Origin: DASUPK01 sp963848955
GTDB lineage: Bacteria > Actinomycetota > Thermoleophilia > Solirubrobacterales > 70-9
Assembly: GCA_963848955.1 (NCBI GenBank)
Contig: CAWKFQ010000017.1
Location: 124,001-188,000 of the forward strand
Direction of reading: 5' to 3'
DNA length: 64,000 bases
Part shown: positions 46,653-55,904 of the stretch, piece by piece
Position numbering within the stretch: the first letter of the stretch is position 1
Layout: each line of letters starts with the position of its first letter
The notes under the pieces: model-generated
Told to the model about the DNA's origin: nothing
The model's database searches: none
What the model saw: the letters and a program-made list of their open reading frames with translations, nothing else
Made by a program: the position numbers and the translations under genes

Positions 46653-46801
46653 AGGTTCAGATCCTCGGCCCGCGACGGGTAGGGCTTGCGCCTCTGCTCG
46701 TTCTTGTGAGCCTCTATCGCCCTGGCGATCGATACGAGGCGTCGCTCGGCGATATTCCGGTCGGCGATCAGGATGTTGGTGTTACTGGTGGTGGCTTCCA
46801 T
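46610..46801 (-). CDS. small conserved-looking hypothetical protein
   Basis: 63 residues from the ATG at 46801, preceded by a purine-rich AAAGGCAAGAGA. Mostly helical and charged: ADRNIAERRLVSIARAIEAH, then YPSRAEDLNLYRRAREIL. AT-rich DNA upstream (46805-46870) can hold a promoter (TATAGT about 45 bases before the start). No family recognised. It overlaps the end of the aminotransferase gene. Confidence 0.55.
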   Translation of the reverse strand: MEATTSNTNILIADRNIAERRLVSIARAIEAHKNEQRRKPYPSRAEDLNLYRRAREILGADRI

Positions 46802-46921
46802 TTCTCTTGCCTTTCCCCCGTTTGTTGAGTGACTTACTCGACTATAACGGATTGACCGATTGAGCAAGTCTCCACCGCCTACCTCAAGCTGCGGCTAACA
46901 ACCGGTAAAGGGAGGGCGGGA

Positions 46922-47629
46922 CTACCTGCCGTAGCGGTCGCTGGAAATGACCAGCTGCTCCGGCAGCGGCGGCCGGGGCGGCGGGGCGGGATCGGCCTTC
47001 ACCGAGACGGTCTCGGCGACGCTCTTCGAGACCGCATGCTGCCCCTCGTCGGAGCCCATCACGACCTCATCGTCGTCCGATCTCTCGATCTTCCCCTCGA
47101 GACCCGGATGGATGCCGGTCCCCTTCAGGTAGTGGAGGATCTCCTCCGCCTCGTTCTCGAAGCGCAGCACCCGGACGTCCGCCCCGGGCTCGACGTCCGC
47201 CAGCAGTACGCCCTCCTCCCTCGCTCCCTCGACGATCGGATGGCCATGAGGGCAGGTCTTCGCGTCGCCGATCGCGGCCAGCATGCGCTCCTCGAGCACG
47301 GGTGACATCGCATGTTCGAGGCGCTCCGCCTCCTCGTGGACCTCGTCCCAGGGAATCCCGAGGACGTCGGTGAGAAAGCGCTCGATCAGCCGGTGGCGGC
47401 GCGAGATGGCCTCCGCCTCCCGGCGTCCCTTGTCGGTGAACTCGAGCGACTTGTCGTCCGCCCGCTCGACATATCCGTCGCCCTCGAGGCGGCCAATCAT
47501 CTCGTGGACCGTGGGCGGCGAGAGCTGCATGGCGCGCGCGATGTTGGCGCCGTTGATCGGCAACTCCGCCTCCTCGAGCCAGAACATGATCTGGAGGTAC
47601 TCCTCCTCCGCGACGGTCGCTTTGGCCAT
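46922..47629 (-). CDS. DtxR/MntR family metal-dependent regulator
   Basis: 235 residues with three parts: winged helix (EEYLQIMFWLEEAELPINGA, then ARAMQLSPPTVHEMIGRLEG), a metal-binding dimerisation domain (RRHRLIERFLTDVLGIPWDE and HEEAERLEHAMSP, with His/Glu ligands) and a C-terminal FeoA/SH3-like domain (GADVRVLRFENEAEEILHYL). Controls iron or manganese genes. The tail is Pro-rich (PAPPPRPPLPEQ). No target gene lies next to it. Confidence 0.9.
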   Translation of the reverse strand: MAKATVAEEEYLQIMFWLEEAELPINGANIARAMQLSPPTVHEMIGRLEGDGYVERADDKSLEFTDKGRREAEAISRRHRLIERFLTDVLGIPWDEVHEEAERLEHAMSPVLEERMLAAIGDAKTCPHGHPIVEGAREEGVLLADVEPGADVRVLRFENEAEEILHYLKGTGIHPGLEGKIERSDDDEVVMGSDEGQHAVSKSVAETVSVKADPAPPPRPPLPEQLVISSDRYGR

Positions 47630-47638
47630 GCGCCGATC

Positions 47639-47983
47639 CTACTTGGACCGGCCAGCGCGCTTCTCGATCGACCTGCGCAGGGAGTCGAGGCGGTCGTCCC
47701 ACTCGGCACTCACCGTCTGGATCCACTGGGCCGCCTCGTCGAGAGGCTGTGGCCGCAGCTCATAGCGCGTCTCCCGGCCGACCCGCGTCGAGGTGACGAG
47801 GTCGGCGCCGCGCAGGGCGGAGAGGTGCTTGGCGACGGCCTGCCGGGTGATCGGCAGCTGCTCGGCGAGGCCGCTCGCCGTCACCGTGCCGCCGCGGGCG
47901 AGGGTCTCAACCACTCGCCGCCGCGTCGGGTCGGCGAGTGCGCCGAAGACCGAATCGACCTGTCGGTGCGCCGGCGCCCTCAA
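47639..47983 (-). CDS. ArsR family transcriptional regulator
   Basis: 114 residues. VDSVFGALADPTRRRVVETL is the typical first helix pair, GLAEQLPITRQAVAKHLSAL the recognition helix, and RVGRETRYELRPQPLDEAAQ the wing. It lacks the metal-binding cysteines of ArsR/SmtB. The likely start is the TTG at 47983, overlapping the stop of the AHSA1 gene (TTGA). ArsR-AHSA1 pairs are common, with the SRPBCC partner probably binding a ligand. The repeats at 48439-48490 are the probable operator. Confidence 0.85.
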   Translation of the reverse strand: MRAPAHRQVDSVFGALADPTRRRVVETLARGGTVTASGLAEQLPITRQAVAKHLSALRGADLVTSTRVGRETRYELRPQPLDEAAQWIQTVSAEWDDRLDSLRRSIEKRAGRSK

Positions 47984-48438
47984 GCGACGAGCGCGAAGCG
48001 CATTGACCGTTGCAGGCGCGCGAGCCGCGTCCCCCACCCGCCGGCCGCCATCGCCGTAGATCCGGCGGCGGTGTTTGTGGCCGCCGAACGTGTTGGCGTC
48101 TCGACGACCGTGACCCGGCTGCCACCGGGCAGCGCCTCGATCGTGAACTCGACGAAGCTCTCGCCCTCGCCGGGTCGGGACCAGGTGAAGGCGAATCGCT
48201 CGCCCTCCTCCACGGTCTCGACGGTGCCGAAGCGCTCGTCCTCGCCGTCGCGGACGGCGATCTCGCCGCCCTCGGTCGGATCGAGCTCCACGTCCGGGGC
48301 CAGCCATTCCTCGAGCCGGTCCTCATCGGTCAGCGCCTCCCAGACCTCGTCCGGGCTGGCCTCGACCAGCGTCTCCCGCTCGACCCAGGGCGTCTTCTCG
48401 TCCGCCTGCTCCGCGGGTGCCTCGTTCCGCAACTTCAT
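47980..48438 (-). CDS. AHSA1/SRPBCC-domain protein
   Basis: 152 residues of the helix-grip fold: RETLVEASPDEVWEALTDED, WLAPDVELDPTEGGEIAVRD, FAFTWSRPGEGESFVEFTIE. The C-terminal AHSA1-type helix is weakly conserved here (RSAATNTAAGSTAMAAGGWG), so an error may lie near 48070. Lies upstream of, and overlaps, the ArsR gene; the two form an operon facing clpP. Confidence 0.78.
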   Translation of the reverse strand: MKLRNEAPAEQADEKTPWVERETLVEASPDEVWEALTDEDRLEEWLAPDVELDPTEGGEIAVRDGEDERFGTVETVEEGERFAFTWSRPGEGESFVEFTIEALPGGSRVTVVETPTRSAATNTAAGSTAMAAGGWGTRLARLQRSMRFALVA

Positions 48439-48490
48439 GGTTGCTTATGCTAGCGTAGGTCGTGCAACCCAGAGGTTGCGTTAGTGCAAC
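48439..48490. promoter_or_regulatory. repeated GCAACC/GGTTGC half-sites (ArsR operator candidate)
   Basis: GGTTGC at 48439-48444, then GCAACC-caga-GGTTGC (48464-48479), a perfect palindrome, then GCAAC (48486-48490) which pairs with the preceding GTTGC at a 6-base spacing. They span the entire gap between the AHSA1 start and the clpP ribosome site. The ArsR protein probably binds here, so it may affect clpP as well as its own operon. Confidence 0.6.
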
Positions 48491-48506
48491 GAAACAGGAG
48501 GTCGCG

Positions 48507-49136
48507 ATGCCGCTGGTTCCAATGGTCGTCGAGCAGAGTGCGCGGGGGGAGCGCTCCTTCGACATCTACTCCCGCCTGCTCGGCGAGCGGGTCGTCTTCC
48601 TGGGCCAGCCCGTCGACGACCAGGTCGCGAACCTGATCGTGGCGCAGATCATCCATCTCGAGTCCGAGGACCCCGAGAAGGACATCTCGCTCTACATCAA
48701 CTCGCCCGGGGGAGTCGTCTACTCGGGGCTGGCGATCTACGACGCGATGCAGTTCGTGAAGCCGGACGTGCGGACCATCTGTTACGGCATCGCGATGTCG
48801 ATGGGGGCGCTGCTCCTGGCCGGCGGCGCGAAGGGCAAGCGGATGGCGCTGCCCAACTCGCGGATCCTGATCCACCAGCCGAGCGGCGGATTCGAGGGCG
48901 TCGCCTCCGACATCGAGATCCATGCCAAGGAGACGCTCTACCTCCGGGACCGCCTCGACGCGATCTACGCGAAGCACACCGGCAAGTCGAAGAAGCAGGT
49001 CCACTCCGACATGGAGCGCGACCGCTTCTTCAAGGCGGACGAGGCGGCGGAGTACGGCCTCATCGACCGGGTGATCGAGCAGCGCGAGCTCGAGCTGCGC
49101 CGCACCGGGTTCGCCGCCCAGAACGGCGGCGGCTAG
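48507..49136 (+). CDS. clpP: ATP-dependent Clp protease proteolytic subunit
   Basis: Serine protease of the ClpP family, 209 residues. Catalytic Ser is in YGIAMSMGALLLAGG, His in RILIHQPSGGFEGVASDIEI, Asp in the following helix region (DMERDRFFKADEAAEYGLID). The ATG at 48507 has an excellent AGGAGG ribosome site; 15 upstream in-frame codons are rejected. Forms tetradecamers with a Clp ATPase that is not encoded in this window. Actinobacteria usually have two or more clpP genes; only one is here, and no frameshift is visible. Confidence 0.94.
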   Translation: MPLVPMVVEQSARGERSFDIYSRLLGERVVFLGQPVDDQVANLIVAQIIHLESEDPEKDISLYINSPGGVVYSGLAIYDAMQFVKPDVRTICYGIAMSMGALLLAGGAKGKRMALPNSRILIHQPSGGFEGVASDIEIHAKETLYLRDRLDAIYAKHTGKSKKQVHSDMERDRFFKADEAAEYGLIDRVIEQRELELRRTGFAAQNGGG

Positions 49137-49579
49137 GCCGGCGCTCTCGTCATCCGCTCGACGTCCTCGAGGACCCGGCGGAAGCCGCGGGTGAGCACTG
49201 GCTTCCAAACGATCTCCTCGAGGCCGCCCACGAGCGGCGTGGGGACGGTATAGCTGGATCGCCAGTCCACCTGGGTGCGATCCCCGTCGGGGCTGAGGCG
49301 GATCGAGCCACCGTGGTGCTCGAAGGGGATGTTGAGGTCGACGATCAGATAGTCGAGCCGGGTCGGCCTCTCGTAGGCGGTGACCTCCTCGTCGAACCTG
49401 AACGGGCGGGCCCTGATGCGCCGCAGGGCCCCGACCCCGTTCGGCGGCGGATCGCCGTCGCGGAGCAGCTCCGAGCCGTCGATGCCCCGAAAGCGGTCGT
49501 AGTTCGCGTGGTCAGTGAGCAGGTCGAAGATGGCCTCGGGCGGGGCGGGGATCGAGCGGGTGACGTGGATGCTGCGCAT
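49133..49579 (-). CDS. SRPBCC-family protein (polyketide cyclase/START-like)
   Basis: 149 codons from an ATG at 49579. MRSIHVTRSIPAPPEAIFDL is a normal SRPBCC beginning, then DGSELLRDGDPPPNGVGALR, TRLDYLIVDLNIPFEHHGGS and VDWRSSYTVPTPLVGGLEEI, the helix-grip strands and helix. As given, the upstream HAD frame runs into it without a stop. An out-of-frame TGA overlaps this ATG (TGATG), so two separate genes with a hidden one-base error is the preferred reading. Ends 4 nt inside the clpP end. Confidence 0.75.
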   Translation of the reverse strand: MRSIHVTRSIPAPPEAIFDLLTDHANYDRFRGIDGSELLRDGDPPPNGVGALRRIRARPFRFDEEVTAYERPTRLDYLIVDLNIPFEHHGGSIRLSPDGDRTQVDWRSSYTVPTPLVGGLEEIVWKPVLTRGFRRVLEDVERMTRAPA

Positions 49580-50394
49580 CAGGCTGCCCGCCAGCGTAGA
49601 GACGACGGCCTCGTAGACGCCGTCACCCATGCGGCCCTCGGTCACCGTGACATTCGCCCGCCCGGCGATCGCCTCGCGCAGCGCGGGGTCCCGCTCCGGC
49701 CCGTTGGCCGGCACGAAGAAGCGCCCGACGACCTGGGAGACCTCGAGGTCCTCGACCGAATCGCCGATCGCGATGCACTCCTCCTGCGCGTAGCCGCGGG
49801 CGCGCATGTGGAAGGCGACCGCCGCTCGCCTTGCTCGCTCCCTCCGGGAGCAGGTGGTAGGCGTGCGCCGGGCCCTCGATCCCCTCCATCGGCGCGAAGA
49901 TCGCGCCGTTGTCGACCAGGCGCAGGCCCCTGTGGCCACGCTCCGAGAGCAACCGGTTCCCCTCCTCGACGTCGACCTTGCCCCGAAACAGCAGCGAGAA
50001 CTCACGCTGGCGGTGCCAGGGGTTGTGCCACTCCAGGCGGCCGGCGAAGTGCTCGAAGAGCTCGTCCGGGATGCCCCGGTCGACCATCGTCTCCGCGAGC
50101 GTCTTGCCCGGATCGGTCTCGATGTCACCAACGAGCGCCGTCCGCTCCCCGTCGATCACGACGAGGCAGCCGACCTCGCAGATGTAGGAGGTCGACCCGA
50201 TCAGCTTGCGCGTCCTCCATCACCGAGGACTCGCGGCGCCCGGACTTGATGACCACCTCGACCCCGGCGCGATGGCAGGCCTCGAGCGCCCGGGCCTGCA
50301 GCATCGAGAACTCCCCCTCGGAGTCGCGGAAGAGCGAGCCGTTGCGGCCGAGCAGGGTGCCGTCCAGGTCGGTGTAGACGCAGCGAAGAGACAT
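49579..50394 (-). CDS. HAD-superfamily phosphatase, Cof/MPGP-like (frameshifts)
   Basis: About 270 residues. Motif I VYTDLDGTLLGRNGS at the N-terminus, the Lys/Arg motif VVIKSGRRESSV, a large cap domain (EWHNPWHRQREFSLLFRGKV), and motif IV AIGDSVEDLEVSQVVG near the end. This resembles mannosyl-3-phosphoglycerate and sucrose-6-phosphate-type phosphatases. Errors near 50215 and 49835. The end at 49579 is inferred, see the SRPBCC entry. ATG at 50394 is divergent from folP (35-base gap). Confidence 0.78.
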
Positions 50395-50429
50395 CGGCGC
50401 CGAACCGTACCGGCGGTTACCGTTGACCC

Positions 50430-51296
50430 GTGCCCGCCTGGCGACTGACGCGACAGGACCCTCGAGCTCGAGCGGCCGATCGGGGCCGGCATCGTCAACG
50501 TCACCGACGACTCGATGTTCGAGGGAGCGCGCAGCGGCACGCCGGGGCAGGCGATCGCGGACGGTCTCGAGCTGGCCGAGGCCGGATTCGAGATGCTCGA
50601 CGTGGGCGCGGTGGCGGCGCGCAGCGGTCCGCCGGTTCCTGCCGAGCGAGGAGGCCGACCGGCTGCTGCCCGCGATCGAGGGCCTGGCGGAGCGCACCGA
50701 GCTGCCGATCTCGGCCGACACCTTCTCGTCCGAGGTCGCCCGCGAGCGCCCTCGATGCCGGAGCCGTCGCGATCAACGACATCGCGCGGCGGCTCCGAGG
50801 CGATGTTCGAGCTCGCGGCTGAGACCGGCTGCGGCCTGGTCGTCATGCAGATCGAGGGCCCGCCGCGCGAGGACCGCGAGCCGCCTCGCTACGACGATCC
50901 GGTCGACCACCTGAAGGGCTGGTTCAGCGGCCGGCTCGAGGCGGCGACGGAGCGGGGCGTCGCCGAGGAGCAGATCGCGCTCGACCCGGGGCTCGACTTC
51001 GACCTCTCGGTGGCCGACGACCTCGAGATCCTGCGGCGGCTCGGCGAGCTGCAGCGAGCTGGGCCGGCCGCTGTATCGTCTCGCTCTCCCGCAAGGACTT
51101 CCTCGGCGCGGTGCTGGCGGGCTCCTGGGAGGAGCGGCTGCCGCCGAGGGATCGCGAGTGGGCGACAGCCGCGGCGATGGCGCTGGCGGTGACGGCCGGC
51201 GCCGATGTGCTGCGGCTGCACGACGCGAGCGCGCTGCAGGCGATGCGGATCGCCGCTGCGATCGACGCGCCGCGGGGTGTCGAGGTTGCCAGCTAG
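50430..51296 (+). CDS. folP: dihydropteroate synthase (many frameshifts)
   Basis: Folate-pathway TIM barrel, about 285 residues after repair. Reconstructed blocks: GIVNVTDDSMFEGARS (the usual NVTPDSF site modified), EMLDVGAVAARSG, ISADTFSSEVA, AINDI, and SLSRKDFLGAVLAG (the SRKxF loop for the pterin phosphate). Errors lie near 50455, 50635, 50745, 50805, 51055 and 51075. GTG start. Condenses 6-hydroxymethyl-dihydropterin diphosphate with p-aminobenzoate. The NVTDDSM site differs from the common NVTPDSF, so a folP2-like or divergent role is possible. Confidence 0.8.
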
Positions 51297-53640
51297 CTCG
51301 AAACGGGTCGCTCCTGCGGAGCCCCCTCGCATCCCGGCCGGCGGTGCCTGGGAGCCGGCGCTCGGCCCCGGCCGGGAGGACGGAAGACTCGTCGCCGAGT
51401 CCGCCGAGGCGGCGACGATGGCGAAGCTCACCGGGCTGCCGGACTCGCTGCACCCGAGCCTCGCGGAGGCGCTGGTGGCAGCGGGGATCGAGTCGCTCTA
51501 CTCCCATCAGGCCGCCGCCTACGAGACCGCCCGCGGCTCCGCACCTGATCCTGACCAGCGGCACCGCCTCGGGGAAGTCGCTCTCCTTCAACCTGCCCGT
51601 GCTCGACGGCATCGCGCACGATCCGAAGCGGCGGGCCTTCTACCTCTACCCGACCAAGGCGCTCGCCCAGGATCAGGCCCGCAAGCTCGGCGAGCTGCGC
51701 CCTCCGGGGCTGCGCGAGGCGATCTACGACGGCGACACCCCGCGCGAGGATCGGCCCTCGATCCGCCGGCGCGCCAACCTCGTGCTCACGAATCCCGACA
51801 TGCTCAACGTGGGCGTCCTCCCCCACCACAAGCGCTGGGGCGACTTCCTCGCGAACCTCGGCTGGGTCGTCGTCGACGAGGCGCACACCTACCGCGGCGT
51901 CTTCGGCTCCCACGTCGCCAACGTGCTGCGGCGGCTGCGTCGGGTCGCCCGCCTCTACGGCGCAGAGCCCCGCTTCGTGTTGGCATCGGCCACGATCGCC
52001 AACCCGGGCGAGCTCGCGCGAACGGCTCACCGGCCTCGCCGTTCGAGCTGCTCGACGACGACGGCGCGCCGCGGGCCGGCCGCGAGATCGCGATGTGGAA
52101 CCCGCCGGTGATCGAGCAGCGGACGCAGACCCGGCGCTCGCCGGTCTCCGAGGCCGCCGACCTGCTGTGTCGAGCTGGTCTCAGCGCGGCGTGCGGACGA
52201 TCTGCTTCATGCGCAGCCGCCGCGGCATCGAGCTGATCAACCGGTTCGCCTCGGACGAGCTGGTCCGCCGAGGGTCAGAGCGGGATGGCCGACCGGATCG
52301 CCCCCTACCGCGCCGGCTACACCCCGCAGCAGCGCCGCGAGATCGAGTCCCAGCTCGCCTCGGGCGACCTGCTCGCGGTGGCCGCCACCGACGCGCTCGA
52401 GCTCGGGATCGACGTCGGCGAGCTCGACGCCGCGATCTGCGTCAACTTCCCCGGAACCGTCGCGAGCCTCCGGCAGATGTGGGGGCAGGGCGGGCCGGAA
52501 GCCGCCGCGGGCTCGCCGTCTACGTCGCGGGCGAGGACGCGCTCGACCAGTTCTTCTGCCGCCACCCCGACGAGTTCCTCGAGCGGCCGGTCGAGGCGGC
52601 GATCCTCGACCACCGCTCCGAGCAGATCCAGATGCAGCACCTCCTCGCCGCCGCCTACGAGGCGCCGCTCGGGCCCGACGACGACGAGATCCTCGGCGAG
52701 GGCTGGCGCGAGCGCGCCGAGCGGATGGTGACCGATGGGCGAGCTCCGGCGCGGGCGGGGCGAGCGCTACCTGACCCGCACGGGCGATTTCGTCGCCAGC
52801 CGGATCTCGCTGCGCTCTGCCTCCGCCGACAGCGTCGCGGTCATCGACTCCTCCTCGGGGGAGATGCTCGGCAACGTCGAGGCCGAGCGGGCCTTCTCGA
52901 CCGATCCACCCAGGCGCGATCTACCTCCACCTGGGGCGCTCCTACGAGGTCGCGGAGCTGGACCTGGGCTCGCGGCGCGCGATCGTCAGGCCGTTCGAGG
53001 GCGACTACTACACCCAGGTGAAGAAGGAGACCGAGGTCTACATCGAGGAGGATCGAGACCCAGCGCAGCGCACTGGGGGTCGAGCTCAGCTTCGGCGACG
53101 GTCTCGGTCTCCGAGCAGGTGATCGCCTACCAGCGCAAGCGCCTCGGCGACAACAAGGTGATCGACATCGTCTCGCTCGACCTCCCCGAGCAGAACTTCG
53201 TCACCCAGGCGCTCTGGTACGTGATCCGCGAGCGGATGGCGGCGGCGCTGCCGAGCGAGGTGCTGCTCGGCGCCCTCCACGCCTCCGAGCACGGGCAGAT
53301 CGCGGTGCTGCCGCTGATCGCGATGTGCGACCGCTGGGACATCGGCGGGCTCTCCACCAACATCCACTTCCAGACCGGGCAGCCGACGATCTTCATCTAC
53401 GACGGCCACCCCGGCGGCATCGGGATCACCCGCCGCGGCTACGAGGAGTTCGAGCGCCTCGTCGGCGACGCCGACCGCCTGATCCGCGAGTGCCCCTGCG
53501 ACGACGGCTGCCCCTCCTGCGTTCAGAGCCCCAAGTGCGGCAACCTGAACGAGCACCTCCACAAGGCGGGTGCGCTCGAGATGATGGGGATGATGCTAGG
53601 TGAGCGAGCTCGGGCCGGCCAGAGGCGCTCAGCCGGCTGA
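51286..53640 (+). CDS. DEAD/DEAH-box helicase with C-terminal four-Cys zinc domain, MrfA-like (many frameshifts)
   Basis: Superfamily 2 helicase of about 780 residues. N-terminal LHPSLAEALVAAGIESLYSH, then after repair near 51542 TSGTASGKSLSFNLPVLDG (Walker A), DEAH in VVVDEAHTYRG, SAT in LASATIANPGEL. Second lobe: TICFMRSRRGIELIN and ATDALELGIDVGELDAAICV with RQMWGRAGR near 52490. The C-terminus is the DUF1998-type zinc domain with CPCDDGCPSCVQSPKCGN. This layout matches Bacillus MrfA (YprA), a DNA-repair helicase. Errors also near 52030, 52170, 52270, 52735, 52905 and 53050. TTG 51286 (overlapping folP) or ATG 51418 may be the start. Confidence 0.85.
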
Positions 53641-53677
53641 CGCCCGAGAGCGCGGCCCAGAGTGGCAGACTCGCTCG

Positions 53678-54166
53678 GTGCCCCCAGGCATCCAGATCTC
53701 GGTGATCGGCGCAGGTCAAGGTGAGGAGGAGATTCTCCGAGACGCGGAGGAGGTCGGCCGCCGGATCGCCGAAGCCGGCGCCGTCCTGGTCTGCGGCGGG
53801 CGGACGGGCGTGATGGAGGCGGCATCCAGGGGAGCCTCGAAGGCGGGCGGGACGGTGGTCGGCATCCTTCCCACGCTCTCGACGGCCGACGCGAATCCAT
53901 TCGTGACGCACGCGGTGGCGACGGGAATCGGCGAGGCCAGAAACCTCGCGGTGGTCGCCTCCGGCGCGGCCGTGATCGCGGTCGGCGGCGAGTGGGGAAC
54001 GCTCTCCGAGATCGCCTATGCGCGCAAGCTCGGCCGTCCGGTTGTCGCGATCCAGAGCTGGACCCTCCGCAATCGCTCCGGGGCGGACCTCGGGATCATC
54101 GAGGCCCAGACACCTGAGGAGGCCGTCCGGGCCGCCCTCTCGGGCGCGAGCGACGCTCAGCGGTAG
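53678..54166 (+). CDS. SLOG-superfamily (TIGR00725/LOG-like) protein
   Basis: 162 residues from a GTG. Rossmann-like fold of the SLOG group: QISVIGAGQGEEEILRDAEE, AGAVLVCGGRTGVMEAASRG (GGrxGvM motif), then ARNLAVVASGAAVIAVGGEW and GTLSEIAYARKLGRPVVAI (GxGTLxE nucleotide motif). Relatives release cytokinin-like nucleobases or act as nucleotide sensors; function here unknown. An earlier in-frame GTG at 53600 would add 26 non-conserved residues. Ends 10 nt inside the convergent GH15-like gene. Confidence 0.83.
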   Translation: MPPGIQISVIGAGQGEEEILRDAEEVGRRIAEAGAVLVCGGRTGVMEAASRGASKAGGTVVGILPTLSTADANPFVTHAVATGIGEARNLAVVASGAAVIAVGGEWGTLSEIAYARKLGRPVVAIQSWTLRNRSGADLGIIEAQTPEEAVRAALSGASDAQR

Positions 54167-55217
54167 CGAGCTAGGAGCGCCAGGATCGCGAAGGCATGCG
54201 ACCAGGCGAGCGGCGTGGTCGAGGTCGGGGCGCCTGTGCGCCGCGTCCACTCGCTCGGGGAGCGTTCCGTGGGCGGTCTCCGCGCGGTGCAGCTCGGCCA
54301 GGAGCCGATCGGCGGCTCGGGTCTCGCCCAGCTCGATGAGGGCCCAGGCCGACCAGGCGGTTGGGGCGGTCCAGACCTCGCCGGGGGTCCAGCCCTCGAT
54401 CGGGGGGATGCCGTAGGGGGTCGACTCGCGGGTGAGGGCCAGGAGCGTTTCTCTGACTGCTCCACGCAAACCCGGGCTGGGGAAGAGGGTGGCGGCCCAG
54501 GCGGCCGAGGAATCCAGTGCGTCAGTGCCCTGCTCCCTGACCAGGCCACGTGGGGTCTCGAAGCGGCTCAGGATCTCGGCGCGTTGGGGCGCCCGCGGCG
54601 ATCGCGTTGCCGAGCAGATCTCCGCTGACGTTCTCGCCGTAGTCCTGGCGATCCCGCCAGTCCAGTCGGACTGTCCTGTTCTAGGTGGCTCCTGGCCGCC
54701 TTAGGCAGGACAGTCCCGCCCCGAACAGCCCGCTCGGCGGCCGCGACCCAGCCCTCCCCATCTCCAGCCGCGGGTCGGCCGGGGACCGGCGAGCCGTCGG
54801 GGTAGAACCGGGCGGCGCTGTCGAGGTCGATGCTCCGAGAGAAACGAGGCCACCTTCCGGGCCTCCGGCCGCAACCCCGCCGCCTGGAGCGCGATCGCCC
54901 CGGCAGCCGCGTCGCGCGGCCAGACGTAGTCCCAGCCGTCGCGCTCCCCGGCGATCATCGCGCCGCTCCGCGGATCGGTGAGCGCCAGCAGAACGCGGAG
55001 GGACCGCCGGTAGAGCCGGCGAGCCCAGGCCGGGCGCGGCGGGATCGAGGGGTTTGGCGCGGTTCCGGATCCCGGCCAGGGAGAACGGGCCGGACCGCAC
55101 CATCTCGAAATGGGGGGCCGGCAGCCGCGTGTCGATCGGCGCGGGCGGCTGCTCGGTCGCACCCGAGATGGAGGCCGCGACGAGGACCGCTGCGGCGACC
55201 GCGACAATACTCCGCAT
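54157..55217 (-). CDS. secreted GH15-like (glucoamylase-type) hydrolase (several frameshifts)
   Basis: About 350 residues after repair. The N-terminus MRSIVAVAAAVLVAASISGA is a signal peptide. Further blocks are RSLRVLLALTDPRSGAMIAG, GWDYVWPRDAAAGAIALQAA (the W-P-R-D motif typical of GH15), RFYPDGSPVPG, GENVSGDLLGNAI, WTAPTAWSAWALIELGETRA and PLAWSHAFAILALLARYR. Errors near 55035, 54840, 54790, 54680, 54590 and 54230. An alpha/alpha barrel glycosidase acting outside the cell; length is shorter than classical glucoamylases. A GTG at 55220 is an alternative start. Confidence 0.72.
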
Positions 55218-55230
55218 CACGGCTGGGACG

Positions 55231-55857
55231 CTAGTCAGTCGCGATCCCGGACACGACCATGTCGACGATCCCCTCCAGGAACGACCGGTTGATCCGCTCG
55301 CCGGTGAGAAGCAGGCGAAGGTGGATCGGGCCGAGGACCGCCTCGATCACCCGGCGTGGGTCCGTGCCGGCCCGCACCTCACCACGCTCGATTGCCCGCT
55401 CCACGATCACGGCATCCAGGGCGAGCCGCTCAGACCAGAAACGCTCATTGGCAGCCGCGAGGCGCGCATCATGAGGTGAACCGGCCGCGACGGCGCGGGC
55501 CATCGCGGCCACCTCCGGCGTGGCCGCATTTGCGGCCGCGGTCCGTGCCAGCTCGTGCAGGTCTTGCCGCAGAGACCCGGTGTCGGGGACGGCGATCCGC
55601 TCACCGGCCCGATCAAGCATCGCCTCGAGCACGAGGTTCTCGCGCGTCCCCCAGCGGCGATACAGAGTCGTCTTGTGGATCTCCGCCCGGCGGGCGACGC
55701 TCTCGAGACTGAGGGCCGGATAGCCCCGCTCGGCGAGTTCCGCCAGGGTCGCGTCGATCGCCGCCGCCCGCACCCTGGCGGTCCGGCCCCCGGGCCTTAG
55801 TTCACCGGCGGCCGGCGCCTTTCGAGTCCCTCGGGATTCCTCTGCTTCGACCTTCAC
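55231..55857 (-). CDS. TetR family transcriptional regulator
   Basis: 208 residues. TetR N-terminal domain: RVRAAAIDATLAELAERGYP, then LSLESVARRAEIHKTTLYRRWG. The C-terminal ligand domain is of the TetR_C_16-like type (RVIEAVLGPIHLRLLLTGER, FLEGIVDMVVSGI). Divergent from the Ddn-like gene with the palindrome at 55872-55886 between them, so it probably represses both itself and its neighbour. Confidence 0.9.
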   Translation of the reverse strand: MKVEAEESRGTRKAPAAGELRPGGRTARVRAAAIDATLAELAERGYPALSLESVARRAEIHKTTLYRRWGTRENLVLEAMLDRAGERIAVPDTGSLRQDLHELARTAAANAATPEVAAMARAVAAGSPHDARLAAANERFWSERLALDAVIVERAIERGEVRAGTDPRRVIEAVLGPIHLRLLLTGERINRSFLEGIVDMVVSGIATD

Positions 55858-55871
55858 GCCATGATCTTAAT

Positions 55872-55886
55872 GCAACGATCGGTTGC
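55872..55886. promoter_or_regulatory. TetR operator candidate
   Basis: GCAAC-GATCG-GTTGC, a 15-bp palindrome in the 47-bp gap between the TetR gene and the Ddn-like gene. TACGGT (55893-55898), six bases before the ATG at 55905, would be the -10 box, so a repressor bound here would cover the promoter. Confidence 0.6.
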
Positions 55887-55904
55887 GTTTGCTACGGTGA
55901 GCTC

